A DNA stretch of 64,000 nucleotides from Clostridiales bacterium (GTDB lineage: Bacteria > Bacillota > Clostridia > Peptostreptococcales > Anaerovoracaceae), in NCBI GenBank assembly GCA_009776955.1, contig WRMW01000010.1, positions 1 through 64,000 of the forward strand, read 5' to 3'. Shown here one piece after another: positions 44,963 to 54,156 of this stretch. The position numbers were made by a program, and so were the translations under genes. The notes beneath the pieces were generated by a model. The model was given only the letters and a program-made list of their open reading frames with translations. It did not search any database and had not been told where the DNA came from. The stretch's first letter is position 1; each line of letters starts with the position of its first letter.

Positions 44963-45742
44963 ATGCAACAGAGCGTAGTGGACTTCTCGATGGACTACTT
45001 TAGTCTAAAAGGCAAGGCGGCGATAATTACGGGCGGCAACACAAACCTCGGCATGGCATACGCCGTGGCTTTCGCCAAGGCGGGCGCGGATATCTACATT
45101 CCGCACTTCACGCCTGATATTGACGAGGTAAGGGAGGCTGTGGAGGCCGAGGGGCGGCGTGTGGAATTTTTGCAGGGCGATTTGACGGACGCGGCGTACC
45201 GCAAGGCTGTGATCGCGGGCTGTCTTGAGAAGTACGGCAAAATCGACATCCTTGTCAACAATGCGGGCACGGGGCTTTTCGCGCCGTTCGAGGAATACAA
45301 AGACGAGGACTACGCAAGGATCACGGATTTGATGCTGAACGCTGCCTATTATCTAGGGCGCGAGGCGGGGCTTGTGATGAAGGGGCAGGGCGGAGGCAAG
45401 ATAATCAATATAGGCTCGGCTCTGTCGTTTACGGCCGACGCGGGCTGCCCGCCCTATGTCATATCCAAGCACGGCATCATCGGTGTGACGCGGGTGTTCG
45501 CGAACGAGCTCGGCAAATACAATGTGCAGTGCAACGCGCTCTGCCCGGGATTCTTCAAGAGCGACGTCAACGCGGGCGTTCCTCAGGACATCAAGGACCG
45601 GGTTTCGGCGCAGCTCCCGAACGGGGAGTGGGGCGAGTTCGGGCAGCTTATGGGCACGGCGATCTTTCTGGCGAGCAGGGCGTCGGACTATATCAACGGG
45701 TGGGCTGTGAGCGTGGACGGAGGGTTCACAGCGGCCATTTGA
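44963..45742 (+). CDS. SDR-family oxidoreductase
   Basis: A 259-residue short-chain dehydrogenase. NAD(P) site TGGNTNLGMAY, the NNAGTG strand, catalytic serine in NIGSALSF and the YVISK dyad are all present, followed by CPGFFKSDVNAG. The closest families by pattern are gluconate 5-dehydrogenase and 2-deoxy-D-gluconate 3-dehydrogenase (KduD-like). It is the third gene of the transketolase operon, consistent with sugar-acid or ketose metabolism. Start with GGAGG upstream. Confidence 0.9.
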   Translation: MQQSVVDFSMDYFSLKGKAAIITGGNTNLGMAYAVAFAKAGADIYIPHFTPDIDEVREAVEAEGRRVEFLQGDLTDAAYRKAVIAGCLEKYGKIDILVNNAGTGLFAPFEEYKDEDYARITDLMLNAAYYLGREAGLVMKGQGGGKIINIGSALSFTADAGCPPYVISKHGIIGVTRVFANELGKYNVQCNALCPGFFKSDVNAGVPQDIKDRVSAQLPNGEWGEFGQLMGTAIFLASRASDYINGWAVSVDGGFTAAI

Positions 45743-45754
45743 TTATGCCATGGA

Positions 45755-47020
45755 ATGAAATACAGGATTGTGACGCTTGGGTGCAAGGTGAACCAGCAGG
45801 AGTCGGAGGGGATTGCTGCCGGGTTTCGTGCGCTTGGGTTTGAGGAGGCTGGGCGCGGCGAGAGGGCGGATGTGTGCGTGATAAACTCGTGCACGGTGAC
45901 GGCGGCGGCGGACAGCAAGACACGGCAGAGGATAAGGCAGGCAAGGGCGGCGAATCCAGCGGCGCTGGTCTGCGTGGTTGGGTGCTGGCCGGAGGTGGAG
46001 CGCGAGGGGGCGCTTGCGATGCCAGAGGTGGATATTGTTTTGGGGAGCGCGGATAAGGGGCGGACGGCGGAAGCGGCGTATGCGGCGCTCATGGAGCGTG
46101 GCGGGGCTCTCGATGCCGAACAGGGGCGGAGCAACGCAGAGATGCGGAAAATGAACGCCAATCGCTCGAGGGCGTTTATCAAGGTGCAGGACGGGTGCGA
46201 TCGGTTCTGTGCGTACTGCATTGTCCCGTATGCGCGGGGGGAGATTAGGAGCAAGGCGGCGGCTGAGGTGATGGCTGAGGCTGAGGGGGTGCTTGGGGCG
46301 GGGTATAGGGAGCTTGTGCTGACAGGCATCAACCTAGGGTTGTACGGGGCGGATGGTCACGATAGCCTGCACGCCCTTGTCGAAAGGGTGTGCACCCTCG
46401 GGGGCGGGGGTCATAGGGTGCGGCTTGGGTCGCTTGAGCCGACGGTGGTGGACGCGGACGAAGCGGTGCGGATCGCAGGCTTGCGGGGGGTGTGCCCGCA
46501 CTTCCACCTTTCGCTGCAGAGCGGGTGCGGGAGGACGCTTGAGGCGATGGGGCGGCCGTATACGCCAGAGGATTATGCGGGGATCGTGAGGGCGCTCAGG
46601 GGGCTCGACCTGCTGTTTTCCATCACTACAGATGTGATAGTGGGCTTTCCGGGCGAAACGGACGCCGACTTTGAGGAAAGCCTAGGGTTTGTGCGGGAGA
46701 TGGGCTTTGCAGGCGTCCATGTGTTCAAGTACAGCAAGCGGCCGGGGACGAGGGCGGCGGGCATGGACGGACAGGTGCCGGAAGCGGTGAAGAACGAGCG
46801 CAGCAAGAGGATGATGGAGGCCGCCGAGGATGGAGCGGCGCAGTTCCTCCGGCAGAATGCAGGGCAAAGGCGCGAGGTGCTGGTATTCGGGCCGGACAAG
46901 GGGGGGCGGCATATGCGGGGGATCACGGACAACGGGATAGATGTGCGTCTGCCGGCTGACGGGGGGCATAAGGCGAACGAGTTCACGGCGATCGCTTTGG
47001 AGTCGGGGTTTTGGCGATAG
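45755..47020 (+). CDS. mtaB: tRNA t6A37 methylthiotransferase MtaB
   Basis: A 421-residue radical SAM enzyme that adds a methylthio group to t6A37 in tRNAs reading ANN codons. The N-terminal MTTase cysteines are in LGCKVNQ, NSCTVT and VGCWPE; the radical SAM cluster is CDRFCAYC; the TRAM domain is at the end. Landmarks LTGINLGLYG and FHLSLQSGCGRTLEAM support MtaB rather than MiaB or RimO. The ATG is 13 bases after the SDR gene. Confidence 0.93.
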   Translation: MKYRIVTLGCKVNQQESEGIAAGFRALGFEEAGRGERADVCVINSCTVTAAADSKTRQRIRQARAANPAALVCVVGCWPEVEREGALAMPEVDIVLGSADKGRTAEAAYAALMERGGALDAEQGRSNAEMRKMNANRSRAFIKVQDGCDRFCAYCIVPYARGEIRSKAAAEVMAEAEGVLGAGYRELVLTGINLGLYGADGHDSLHALVERVCTLGGGGHRVRLGSLEPTVVDADEAVRIAGLRGVCPHFHLSLQSGCGRTLEAMGRPYTPEDYAGIVRALRGLDLLFSITTDVIVGFPGETDADFEESLGFVREMGFAGVHVFKYSKRPGTRAAGMDGQVPEAVKNERSKRMMEAAEDGAAQFLRQNAGQRREVLVFGPDKGGRHMRGITDNGIDVRLPADGGHKANEFTAIALESGFWR

Positions 47021-47139
47021 GCGGGGGCGGTAGGCATACTTGATGTGGGGGCTTGTCTGGGCGATGCCCAAGATATTGAGTTTTTTAGGAAAAATAAAAG
47101 GGAAACGCATCTTTTGTTGTATATAACATATAGGTGTAT

Positions 47140-48933
47140 ATGCGTAATACAAGCATTGTAGAAGAAATCAAGGAAAAGGCTGACGTAGTCGAGACCATCG
47201 GTAGATTGATACCGCTAAAGCGCAGCGGCAAGAGCTGGTCGGGGCTTTGCCCATTCCATAAGGAGCTGGACGGGTCTTTCCATGTGTACGAGGACAGCGG
47301 AAATTTCGTGTGCTTCGGTTGCGGGATGAAGGGTGACATAATATCGTTTTATGAAAACTATTATAAACTCACATTCCTTGAGGCCTGCGAAAAGCTCGCG
47401 AAGGAATACGGGATAGACTGGCAGCCCGGAGGCTCTTTTTCGGTGGACAAAGGCAAGGATGCTCTTTACGAGGCGAACCGTTTTGCAGGCAGGGTATACT
47501 ATGAGGCTATGACGGTAGAGGGAAACCCTGCCTTGGAATACTTGCTTGGACGTGGCATAGATATAAGGACTATAGCGAAGTTCCGTTTGGGGTATGCGGA
47601 CGGGAGCGGGCGGGCGCTTGCGCAACGGCTGGAGGGCGACGCGGCCATGCAGAAAGCCGCAGAGGAAGTGGGGCTTATTTTCAAGTATAGCGGGCAGTAC
47701 CGCGACAGGTTTTCGGGGCGGGTGATGTTCCCTATAGTGAATATGCAGGGGAAGGTCATCGGTTTTGGCGGACGGGACATAGACGGGAAGGACAAGGCTA
47801 AGTATATAAACAGCAAGTCTTCGAACGCTTACGCGAAGGGGCATAATCTCTTTGGACTCAACGTGACGCGTGGCGCAATCCGGGAAAAGGAGCAGGCAAT
47901 CCTCGTAGAGGGGTATATGGACCTTATTGCGCTGCATATGCATGGCGTCACCAACGTATGCGCGCAGCTTGGGACGGCGTTCACGCCCGGCCAGGCAAAG
48001 CTGCTCTGCAAGCAGGCAAGAAACATAGTGATCGCGCTCGATGCAGACGAGTCAGGGCAGAGCGCATCGGAGAAGACCATGGACTTGCTTGCGGAGGCGG
48101 GCGCGAAAGTGCGCGTGCTAGTCCTTGAGGGCGCTAAGGACCCTGATGACTTCATAAGGGCTTTCGGCAAGGAGGCGTGGGACAGGGCGGTAGATAGGGC
48201 CGTGCCGATGTACGATTTCAAGCTTGATCGGATAAAGCAAAAGCACGACCTTGCCACGTCGGACGGGCTTGCGGACTTCCTGAAGGAAGCGGCAAAGGTG
48301 ATAGGGCCGCTTTCGCCGGTGGAGCGGGGCATATACATAAGGAATCTTTCCCGCGAAACGGGCATCTCCGAGGAAGCTATAGCTATGCAGGCGGATATGG
48401 GGGGGGCACGCGACGAGTTGGCGTCTGCCGCAGTGGGGGCAAGGATCGCTCCGGGCGCGGGACGCCTAGGCAACGGTGGCGCCGTCCGACCCTACGATGA
48501 TTTGCTTCGTTCCATACTAGCCCTTTCGCTTGGTTCGGGATACGCGCTCGAAAAAGCATCTGCGTACCGCTACCTGTTCGATGGCACGGACTACGGCGGC
48601 GTGATGAACGCTATGATCGCGTTGAAAGAACGCAACGGCACGGCGCCGACGGCCGCAGAGCTTGCCGAGATGCTCGGCGAGGACGACCAGGTCATCCTGG
48701 AGCATATCCGTTCGGAAGCGGGAAAGGGGCCTGCCGTTATGGATGAGGAGCAGATAGGCGAATACCTGACAAAGCTGGAATTGGCGGCGCTGAAAATGCA
48801 GGAATACAAGCTAAAGGAGGATATAAGCGGCACAAGCGGCAGCGATATGTCGGTCTTGCAAGAAGTGAAAAGGATACAGGACAGGATTATCAAATTGGAA
48901 AGCGACATCAGAAAAGCGAAAAGAGGAGAGTGA
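47140..48933 (+). CDS. dnaG: DNA primase
   Basis: A 597-residue primase. The N-terminal CHC2 zinc finger ([16 protein letters not shown] with [10 protein letters not shown]), the RNA polymerase core ([19 protein letters not shown]) and the TOPRIM acidic residues ([25 protein letters not shown]) are complete. The C-terminal helicase-binding part is less conserved. An upstream GTG at 47134 is an alternative start. rpoD follows, giving the conserved dnaG-rpoD pair. Confidence 0.96.
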   Translation: MRNTSIVEEIKEKADVVETIGRLIPLKRSGKSWSGLCPFHKELDGSFHVYEDSGNFVCFGCGMKGDIISFYENYYKLTFLEACEKLAKEYGIDWQPGGSFSVDKGKDALYEANRFAGRVYYEAMTVEGNPALEYLLGRGIDIRTIAKFRLGYADGSGRALAQRLEGDAAMQKAAEEVGLIFKYSGQYRDRFSGRVMFPIVNMQGKVIGFGGRDIDGKDKAKYINSKSSNAYAKGHNLFGLNVTRGAIREKEQAILVEGYMDLIALHMHGVTNVCAQLGTAFTPGQAKLLCKQARNIVIALDADESGQSASEKTMDLLAEAGAKVRVLVLEGAKDPDDFIRAFGKEAWDRAVDRAVPMYDFKLDRIKQKHDLATSDGLADFLKEAAKVIGPLSPVERGIYIRNLSRETGISEEAIAMQADMGGARDELASAAVGARIAPGAGRLGNGGAVRPYDDLLRSILALSLGSGYALEKASAYRYLFDGTDYGGVMNAMIALKERNGTAPTAAELAEMLGEDDQVILEHIRSEAGKGPAVMDEEQIGEYLTKLELAALKMQEYKLKEDISGTSGSDMSVLQEVKRIQDRIIKLESDIRKAKRGE

Positions 48934-48938
48934 AATCG

Positions 48939-50705
48939 GTGATTGACGAAATGGAAACCAGAGACAAGACGACGGAAGAGATACTTGATGAGTTTCTCGA
49001 CAAGGTGCGGGCGCGCGGGCGCGTGGCCGATACAGAGATCTACGACAGCCTGTGCCATCTAGAAATAGATCAAGAGCAATATGACATCTTCCTGGAAAGG
49101 CTTTCGACGCATGGCGTGGAGATCGTGATCGGCGACAGGGACGAGCCTGATGATTTCGACCTGCGTGCGCTCGAGGACGAAAAAGAGGAGGATGAGGTCA
49201 AAAAAGAGGCTATAACGCCGGACGGGAAGGTGAACCTTGAGGCGACGCTCCCCAAGGAGATGTCCGTGGACGACCCTGTGCGTATGTACCTGAAGGAGAT
49301 TGGGGCCGTGCCGCTGCTGAACGCGGACGAAGAGGTGGACCTGGCAAAAAAAATGGAAGCGGGGGCTGAGGCGCAACGCGTATTGACGGAGTCCTATCTC
49401 AGAAACGCGGTAGCGATAGTAAAACTGGCGCTTGATGAAAAAAACACTTTTGCGGATCTTATGCAGGTGGCTCAGTACGGACTCGCCTACGCGGTGGAGA
49501 ATTGCGATGTATACAGGGGGCAGGACTTCGGGGCATATGCGGTTTTTGTGGTGAAGCAGGCGGTTGACCTCTATGCACTCGATCCTGACAGGCCAAGGAG
49601 CATCAGTCCTGCATATTGCGAGTATATAAACAAGCGCGTAGCCGTACAGCGCGAATACCTGAAAGAAACGGCCGGATTGGATGACGACAGCAAGGACGGG
49701 GATAGGAGCATAAAGGACGAAAAGGATACGCTGGCGCGGTATTTCAGCGGGTTGTCGCGTTCGTTCCGCAAGAGCATGACGAGCAATGACAAGCGCAAAC
49801 TGGACAGGCTTGGGCTGTTGCCGCTGCCGCCTCCGCCTCGCAGACGCAAACCGCCTACCGTCACAGGGCCAAGAAATGTGAAGCTCGACCAGTATAGCCG
49901 GGACTATCTGAAGCGGATTTCTCTTATACCCGAGGCAGACCCCGAATCCGCAAAGAAGATGGTCGAGCTTGTCGGGATAGGCAAGGATGCCCAAAGCAAG
50001 CTTTGCGAGGCCAATTTAAGGCTTGTGGTGTCTATCGCGAAGCGGTATATAGGGCGGGGCATGCTCTTCCCAGACCTGATTCAAGAAGGGAATTTCGGGC
50101 TTATAAAGGCGGTAGACAAGTTCCAGTGGCAGAAGGGGTTCAAGTTTTCGACATATGCGACCTGGTGGATAAGGCAGGCCATCACGCGCGCGATAGCCGA
50201 TCAGGCACGGACGATCCGCATACCGGTGCATATGGTGGAAACCATAAACAAGCAGATACGCATACAGAGGCAGTTGCTGCAGGAATACGGGCGCGATCCG
50301 ACGCCGGCAGAGATAGCGGCGGAGATGGACATAAGCGAAACGAAGGTGCGCGAGATACAGAAGATCGCACAGGAGCCGGTGTCGCTCGAAACGCCTATAG
50401 GCGAGGAGGAGGACAGCCATCTAGGGGACTTCATACCGGATGAGGACATTCCAGCCCCAGTGGACGCCGCTTCGGCTGTGATGCTGAGAGACCAGCTTAT
50501 AGCGGTACTCAATACGCTGCATGAGCGTGAACGCGAGGTGCTGAAGCTGCGTTTCGGGTTTGACGACGGGCGGGCGCGCACGCTTGAGGAAGTGGGGAAG
50601 CAGTTTGACGTGACGCGTGAGCGGATACGCCAGATAGAGGCGAAAGCCTTGCGAAAACTCAGGCATCCGACGCGCAGCCGAGTGATAAAGGACTACCTTG
50701 AGTAG
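48939..50705 (+). CDS. rpoD: Primary sigma factor with a duplicated region 1.2-2.4
   Basis: Housekeeping sigma factor of 588 residues, about 200 longer than typical Firmicutes SigA. Region 1.1 (residues 1-70), an acidic linker, canonical region 1.2 ([12 protein letters not shown], about residue 111), regions 2.1-2.4 ([13 protein letters not shown]), 3 and 4 ([24 protein letters not shown]) are all present. Between 1.2 and 2.1 lies a second, decayed copy of regions 1.2-2.4, then a Pro/Arg-rich linker. The GTG at 48939 is chosen because GAGGAG is ten bases upstream; an earlier GTG at 48930 is too close. It follows dnaG and precedes trmK. Confidence 0.95.
   Translation: MIDEMETRDKTTEEILDEFLDKVRARGRVADTEIYDSLCHLEIDQEQYDIFLERLSTHGVEIVIGDRDEPDDFDLRALEDEKEEDEVKKEAITPDGKVNLEATLPKEMSVDDPVRMYLKEIGAVPLLNADEEVDLAKKMEAGAEAQRVLTESYLRNAVAIVKLALDEKNTFADLMQVAQYGLAYAVENCDVYRGQDFGAYAVFVVKQAVDLYALDPDRPRSISPAYCEYINKRVAVQREYLKETAGLDDDSKDGDRSIKDEKDTLARYFSGLSRSFRKSMTSNDKRKLDRLGLLPLPPPPRRRKPPTVTGPRNVKLDQYSRDYLKRISLIPEADPESAKKMVELVGIGKDAQSKLCEANLRLVVSIAKRYIGRGMLFPDLIQEGNFGLIKAVDKFQWQKGFKFSTYATWWIRQAITRAIADQARTIRIPVHMVETINKQIRIQRQLLQEYGRDPTPAEIAAEMDISETKVREIQKIAQEPVSLETPIGEEEDSHLGDFIPDEDIPAPVDAASAVMLRDQLIAVLNTLHEREREVLKLRFGFDDGRARTLEEVGKQFDVTRERIRQIEAKALRKLRHPTRSRVIKDYLE
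49269..49665 (+). repeat. Internal repeat of rpoD, copy A (region 1.2 intact, region 2 decayed)
   Basis: Copy A reads [32 protein letters not shown] and [13 protein letters not shown], aligning segment by segment with copy B at 49884-50289 at a period of about 615 bases (205 codons). The two tryptophans of region 2.3 needed for promoter melting are Phe-Val here, so copy A cannot melt DNA in the standard way. Confidence 0.75.
49884..50289 (+). repeat. Internal repeat of rpoD, copy B (region 1.2 decayed, region 2 intact)
   Basis: Copy B reads [32 protein letters not shown] and [13 protein letters not shown]. Its region 2 is canonical, while its region 1.2 has lost the [11 protein letters not shown] consensus. 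The two copies thus look complementary. Confidence 0.75.
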
Positions 50706-50739
50706 AGTGGGCGAACAAGGGTGAGGCGCATAGGTGCGG

Positions 50740-51279
50740 ATGAAGTTGCTTAACGGACGGCTTGCCGCGATGGCGGGCTTTGTGGAGCAGGGCGAGTCTG
50801 TGGCGGATATCGGGGCAGACCATGGGTATCTGCCGCTCTGTCTGCTGCGGGAAGGGGTTTCACCGTTCGCTATACTTACGGATGCGGAGCCAGGGCCGCT
50901 TGAGCGGGCGCGGGAGAGCGTGGAGAGGGCGTGCGGGGCTTCGTCAAGCATGCCGCCCCACGTCGAGCAGATAGACCTGAGGCAGGGCGACGGGCTGAAG
51001 CCTTTGACGGAGGGCGAGGTGGATGTGGTGGTGATTGCGGGCATGGGCGGCGAAACGATATCGGGGATACTCATGGCGGACATGGCGAAGGCACGGAGTT
51101 TCCGGAAATATATATTGCAGCCGCGCACAAAGACGGATATGCTGAGAGGCTGGCTTGCGGGCGCTGGATGGACAGTGTTGGCGGAAGTGGCGGGCGAAGA
51201 AAAGGGGCGTATGTGCGACATAATAGTATGCCAGCCGGATGCAGTGACAATGATGGACGGAGTGAGGGATTATGATTGA
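50740..51279 (+). CDS. trmK: tRNA m1A22 methyltransferase TrmK
   Basis: A 179-residue enzyme that methylates A22 of tRNA. Methyltransferase motif I is VADIGADHGYLPLCLL; the family-specific VVVIAGMGGETISGIL and the YILQPRTKTDMLRGWL strand are present. It is shorter than the usual 230 residues, lacking much of the C-terminal coiled coil. ATG 50740 is used; a GTG at 50734 is also in frame. It overlaps the following nif3 gene by eight bases. The rpoD-trmK-nif3 order is typical of Firmicutes. Confidence 0.9.
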   Translation: MKLLNGRLAAMAGFVEQGESVADIGADHGYLPLCLLREGVSPFAILTDAEPGPLERARESVERACGASSSMPPHVEQIDLRQGDGLKPLTEGEVDVVVIAGMGGETISGILMADMAKARSFRKYILQPRTKTDMLRGWLAGAGWTVLAEVAGEEKGRMCDIIVCQPDAVTMMDGVRDYD

Positions 51280-52126
51280 CAAAGCAGAATTGACAAGGGT
51301 GATTGAGGAGATAGCTCCGCCGCATCTTGCCGCGGAGTGGGACAACTCCGGTATGCAGATTGAGCCGGCGGCGGGCGAGATAGGCAGCGTGCTCGTGGCG
51401 CTTGAGCTTACGCCTGATGTGGTGAGCGAGGCGAAGCTAGGCGGATACGACCTTGTCATCGTCCACCACCCCATGTTTTTCGGCGGTGGGGGCGCCAAGC
51501 CCCAAAACATCCTCCAGAACGACGCCACGGGTCGATATGTATGGCGGCTGCTGGCGGAGCCGCCGGCGCCCGTGGGCGTATATGCCGCGCATACCACCTT
51601 TGACGCGGCCGAAGGCGGGCTTTGCGACGAGATGCGCCGAATGATAGGGCTGGCGCCGTGGGCCGACCGCCTGCACCCCGATATCCTTGCGGAGTTCGCA
51701 TATATAGCGCCGTTTTCCCGAACGGGTCGCTTCTCGGAAGCTACAGATCTTGCCGGAGCGGTCGCACGTGTACGTTCAGCTTTTGGCACGGGCGCCGATA
51801 TACGGGTGAGCGGCAACTACTCAAGGAATGTGCTCAAGGTGATGACGGTCTGCGGCGGCGGGGGCGATGCCATACCTCTGGCGGTCAGAACCGGCTGCTC
51901 GCTGCTTATCACGGGCGATATACGCCACCACGAGTGGCGGCTCGCTGAAGCAGAGGGGCTTGCCCTTATAGATGCCGGCCACTATTATACAGAACGTACG
52001 TTCGCAACATTGTTCGCCCAGCGGCTCGCTGCCGCGCTCGGCCAGGCGTACGCAAACATCGTTGTCGATGTAAGCGCGGAGATAAGGCAGCCTTACGCCT
52101 CGCCTGCGCAGTCTAAGGCGGAATGA
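51272..52126 (+). CDS. Nif3-like dinuclear metal centre protein
   Basis: A 284-residue Nif3/YqfO-type protein, a toroid-forming family with a two-metal site whose function is linked loosely to GTP cyclohydrolase-like chemistry. Metal ligands are visible in LVIVHHPMFF, AAHTTFD and DAGHYYTER. It lacks the central PII-like insert of the longer Bacillus form. It overlaps trmK by eight bases and the AEC transporter gene by four bases (ATGA). Confidence 0.9.
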   Translation: MIDKAELTRVIEEIAPPHLAAEWDNSGMQIEPAAGEIGSVLVALELTPDVVSEAKLGGYDLVIVHHPMFFGGGGAKPQNILQNDATGRYVWRLLAEPPAPVGVYAAHTTFDAAEGGLCDEMRRMIGLAPWADRLHPDILAEFAYIAPFSRTGRFSEATDLAGAVARVRSAFGTGADIRVSGNYSRNVLKVMTVCGGGGDAIPLAVRTGCSLLITGDIRHHEWRLAEAEGLALIDAGHYYTERTFATLFAQRLAAALGQAYANIVVDVSAEIRQPYASPAQSKAE

Positions 52127-53073
52127 TGCCGATAGATCAGTTTATAATTTTTTTCCTGTTGTTGCTTACGGGGTTTTTCTGCAAGCGGTTCGGGGTGCTT
52201 ACGGACCCTGCGGTCAACAGCCTGAATATGTTCATCATAAACATAGCGTACCCGTGCCTTATCCTTGGGCGTACGACAGGCATGGACATGGACGCGCAGA
52301 TTTTCTCGAGCTTCATGCTCGCGCTGTTCATAAACCTGGGCATCCTGCTTCTGTTCGGCGTATACGCCAGGCTGTGTTTCCGCGGGAAAAGGTTTGACGG
52401 CGAGGACAGGTCGGCGATGGAGTTCGCCTCTATTTCGTCCAACAACGGCTTTATGGGCTTCCCTATCGCGCTGACGTTTTTCGGTGATTTGGGGCTGCTG
52501 TACATGATCGCGTGCAATATCGCGCTCAACGCCATGTTCTTCACCTACGGGATTTTGCTGCTCAAGAGGGGCAGGGGCATACCTGGCGAGCCCTTCGGGA
52601 AAAAGCTCAGAGATTTCGCCAAGATGATCGCGCACCCCAAGCTGAGCGCCGCCATCGTCGGCATCATCCTCTGCTACAACGGTATCCGCCTGCCTGAGAT
52701 CGCGGAGAGCTACCTCAGCATCGTGGGCGAGGTCACTACGCCACTCGTGATGGTATCCATAGGCACGATGCTCGCGGGGCAGTTCGGCCTTAGCTCGTTC
52801 AAAAGGCGCCCCGTGATGGTGCCTGCGCTGAACAAGCTGTTCGTCGTGCCTGCGATCGCCGCGCTGATAGTGTGGTTTTTGCCGCTCGACCCGCTTGTAA
52901 AGACCATAATAATAATTTCAAATGCGCTGCCGGTCGCAGCCGTCGTGCCGATACTCTGCGAGCAATACGGCCGCGACAAGGGGCTTGCGGGCGAGTCGCT
53001 TGTAATAACTACATTGGTGTCGATGGTGACGATACCGCTCGCGGTCTGGCTGCTTGGGATGGCATGGGGGTGA
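52123..53073 (+). CDS. AEC-family transporter
   Basis: A 316-residue membrane protein with about ten hydrophobic helices in the two-half pattern of the auxin efflux carrier family. Landmarks are NIAYPCLIL, SISSNNGFMGFPIALTFFGD and PLVMVSIGTMLAG in the middle, and a final SLVITTLVSMVTIPLAVWLL. Bacterial members export or import malate and other organic acids; the substrate here is unknown. Its start overlaps the nif3 stop, so it is translationally coupled. Confidence 0.88.
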   Translation: MMPIDQFIIFFLLLLTGFFCKRFGVLTDPAVNSLNMFIINIAYPCLILGRTTGMDMDAQIFSSFMLALFINLGILLLFGVYARLCFRGKRFDGEDRSAMEFASISSNNGFMGFPIALTFFGDLGLLYMIACNIALNAMFFTYGILLLKRGRGIPGEPFGKKLRDFAKMIAHPKLSAAIVGIILCYNGIRLPEIAESYLSIVGEVTTPLVMVSIGTMLAGQFGLSSFKRRPVMVPALNKLFVVPAIAALIVWFLPLDPLVKTIIIISNALPVAAVVPILCEQYGRDKGLAGESLVITTLVSMVTIPLAVWLLGMAWG

Positions 53074-53077
53074 GCCG

Positions 53078-53983
53078 ATGGGCTTAGGCGGGGCGATAGG
53101 GAGCGGTCTGGCAATATACAGGGTAGGCATAACGGGCGGAGAGGCGTGGCTGCTGCGGTCTGAGCGGTCGGCGGTGCTGGTAGAGGCAGGCCTGCCGTTT
53201 TACGGGCGGGCACTTGCGGAGGAAGTGCGGGAACGCCTGCATGGGGTCCCGCTCGCCGCAATACTTGTGACGCATAGCCACTACGACCACGCCGGTGGGC
53301 TCGCGAGGGTCAAGGCGGCGTTCCCGCAGGCCGTCACCGTCGCTGCGCCCCATGCCGCCTACGTGATGAAACGCGAAGGGGCGCTTAAAGCCATGCGGGA
53401 GCTGAACCGCTTGGCGGCAGACCTGACGCAAGGCGAGTTTGCGGCGTCGGACGATGACGTCGGCGGCTATGTCATCGACCATGAGGCGTCGGACGGCGAC
53501 AGGATGGATGCGGGGGGCTTTCTTATCGAGGTGCTTGACACGCCAGGGCACACAAACGACTCGCTCAGCTTCTGGTTCCCGAACGAGGGCATCGTCGCTC
53601 TGTCAGAGACCACAGGGGTGTTCTTCAAGTGCCCGGAAATGCTTGTGGAGCCCGCCTTTGTCGTAAGCTGGGAAGCGGCGCTCGCCGCTACGGAGAGGGT
53701 TGAGAAGATAAAGCCGGACGTCTTGATAGTGCCGCATACCGGGGTTTTGACGGGGGACGAGGCGCCCCATTTCCTGAGCAGGCAGAAAGAGGAAATATTG
53801 TTCACCAAGGACCTTGTGCTGCGGCTCGACGCCGAGGGCAGGGACGAAGCGGACATAATGGATGCGATACGGTCTCGCTACTACGACCGCCGCCCGGCGT
53901 CATTCAGGGATTTTATGCCCCTGCCGTCATATATGCTCAACGTCAAGGCGATGGTCGCAAGGCTTTTGGGGCAATGTTCCTAG
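53078..53983 (+). CDS. MBL-fold metallohydrolase
   Basis: A 301-residue metallo-beta-lactamase-fold hydrolase. The zinc motif is THSHYDHAGG; a second histidine sits in DTPGHTNDS and a third in VPHTGVL. The C-terminal helices (KEEILFTKDLVLRLDAEGRDEADI) suggest a winged or helical cap as in lactonase or glyoxalase II-like members. Start is ATG 53078 just after the AEC gene; the region before it belongs to that gene. The substrate is unknown. Confidence 0.88.
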   Translation: MGLGGAIGSGLAIYRVGITGGEAWLLRSERSAVLVEAGLPFYGRALAEEVRERLHGVPLAAILVTHSHYDHAGGLARVKAAFPQAVTVAAPHAAYVMKREGALKAMRELNRLAADLTQGEFAASDDDVGGYVIDHEASDGDRMDAGGFLIEVLDTPGHTNDSLSFWFPNEGIVALSETTGVFFKCPEMLVEPAFVVSWEAALAATERVEKIKPDVLIVPHTGVLTGDEAPHFLSRQKEEILFTKDLVLRLDAEGRDEADIMDAIRSRYYDRRPASFRDFMPLPSYMLNVKAMVARLLGQCS

Positions 53984-54011
53984 CTGCGAAACCGTTTGCA
54001 CAAGCCAATTA

Positions 54012-54025
54012 TGTGCAATTGCACA
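54012..54025. promoter_or_regulatory. Palindrome upstream of the M24-HIBADH-cupin operon
   Basis: TGTGCAATTGCACA is a perfect 14-base palindrome, about 45 bases upstream of the -35 box. It looks like a regulator-binding site. A half-like copy (TGTGCAAATAGCA) lies just after the promoter of the branched-chain-type transporter at 57128. Confidence 0.5.
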
Positions 54026-54068
54026 AAAATTGTTTGCGGAGTTTGTTCCGTTTCACGACAGGCTTTCA

Positions 54069-54096
54069 TTGCACGGTTTGCAAGAGGTAGTAAAAT
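54069..54096 (+). promoter_or_regulatory. Promoter of the M24-HIBADH-cupin operon
   Basis: TTGCAC (54069-54074) and TAAAAT (54091-54096), 16-base spacing, about 60 bases before the first gene, which has a strong AGGAGGTGA ribosome binding site. Confidence 0.5.
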
Positions 54097-54156
54097 GGTT
54101 ACATGTGTATTACATTCGGGTTCGCATAACAATCGGGTATAGGAGGTGATTTTGAT

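Noticed and set aside
47051-47086. Terminator between mtaB and dnaG
   Set aside because: The TGGGC/GCCCA stem is only five pairs and the T run is ten bases beyond it, so the case is too weak.
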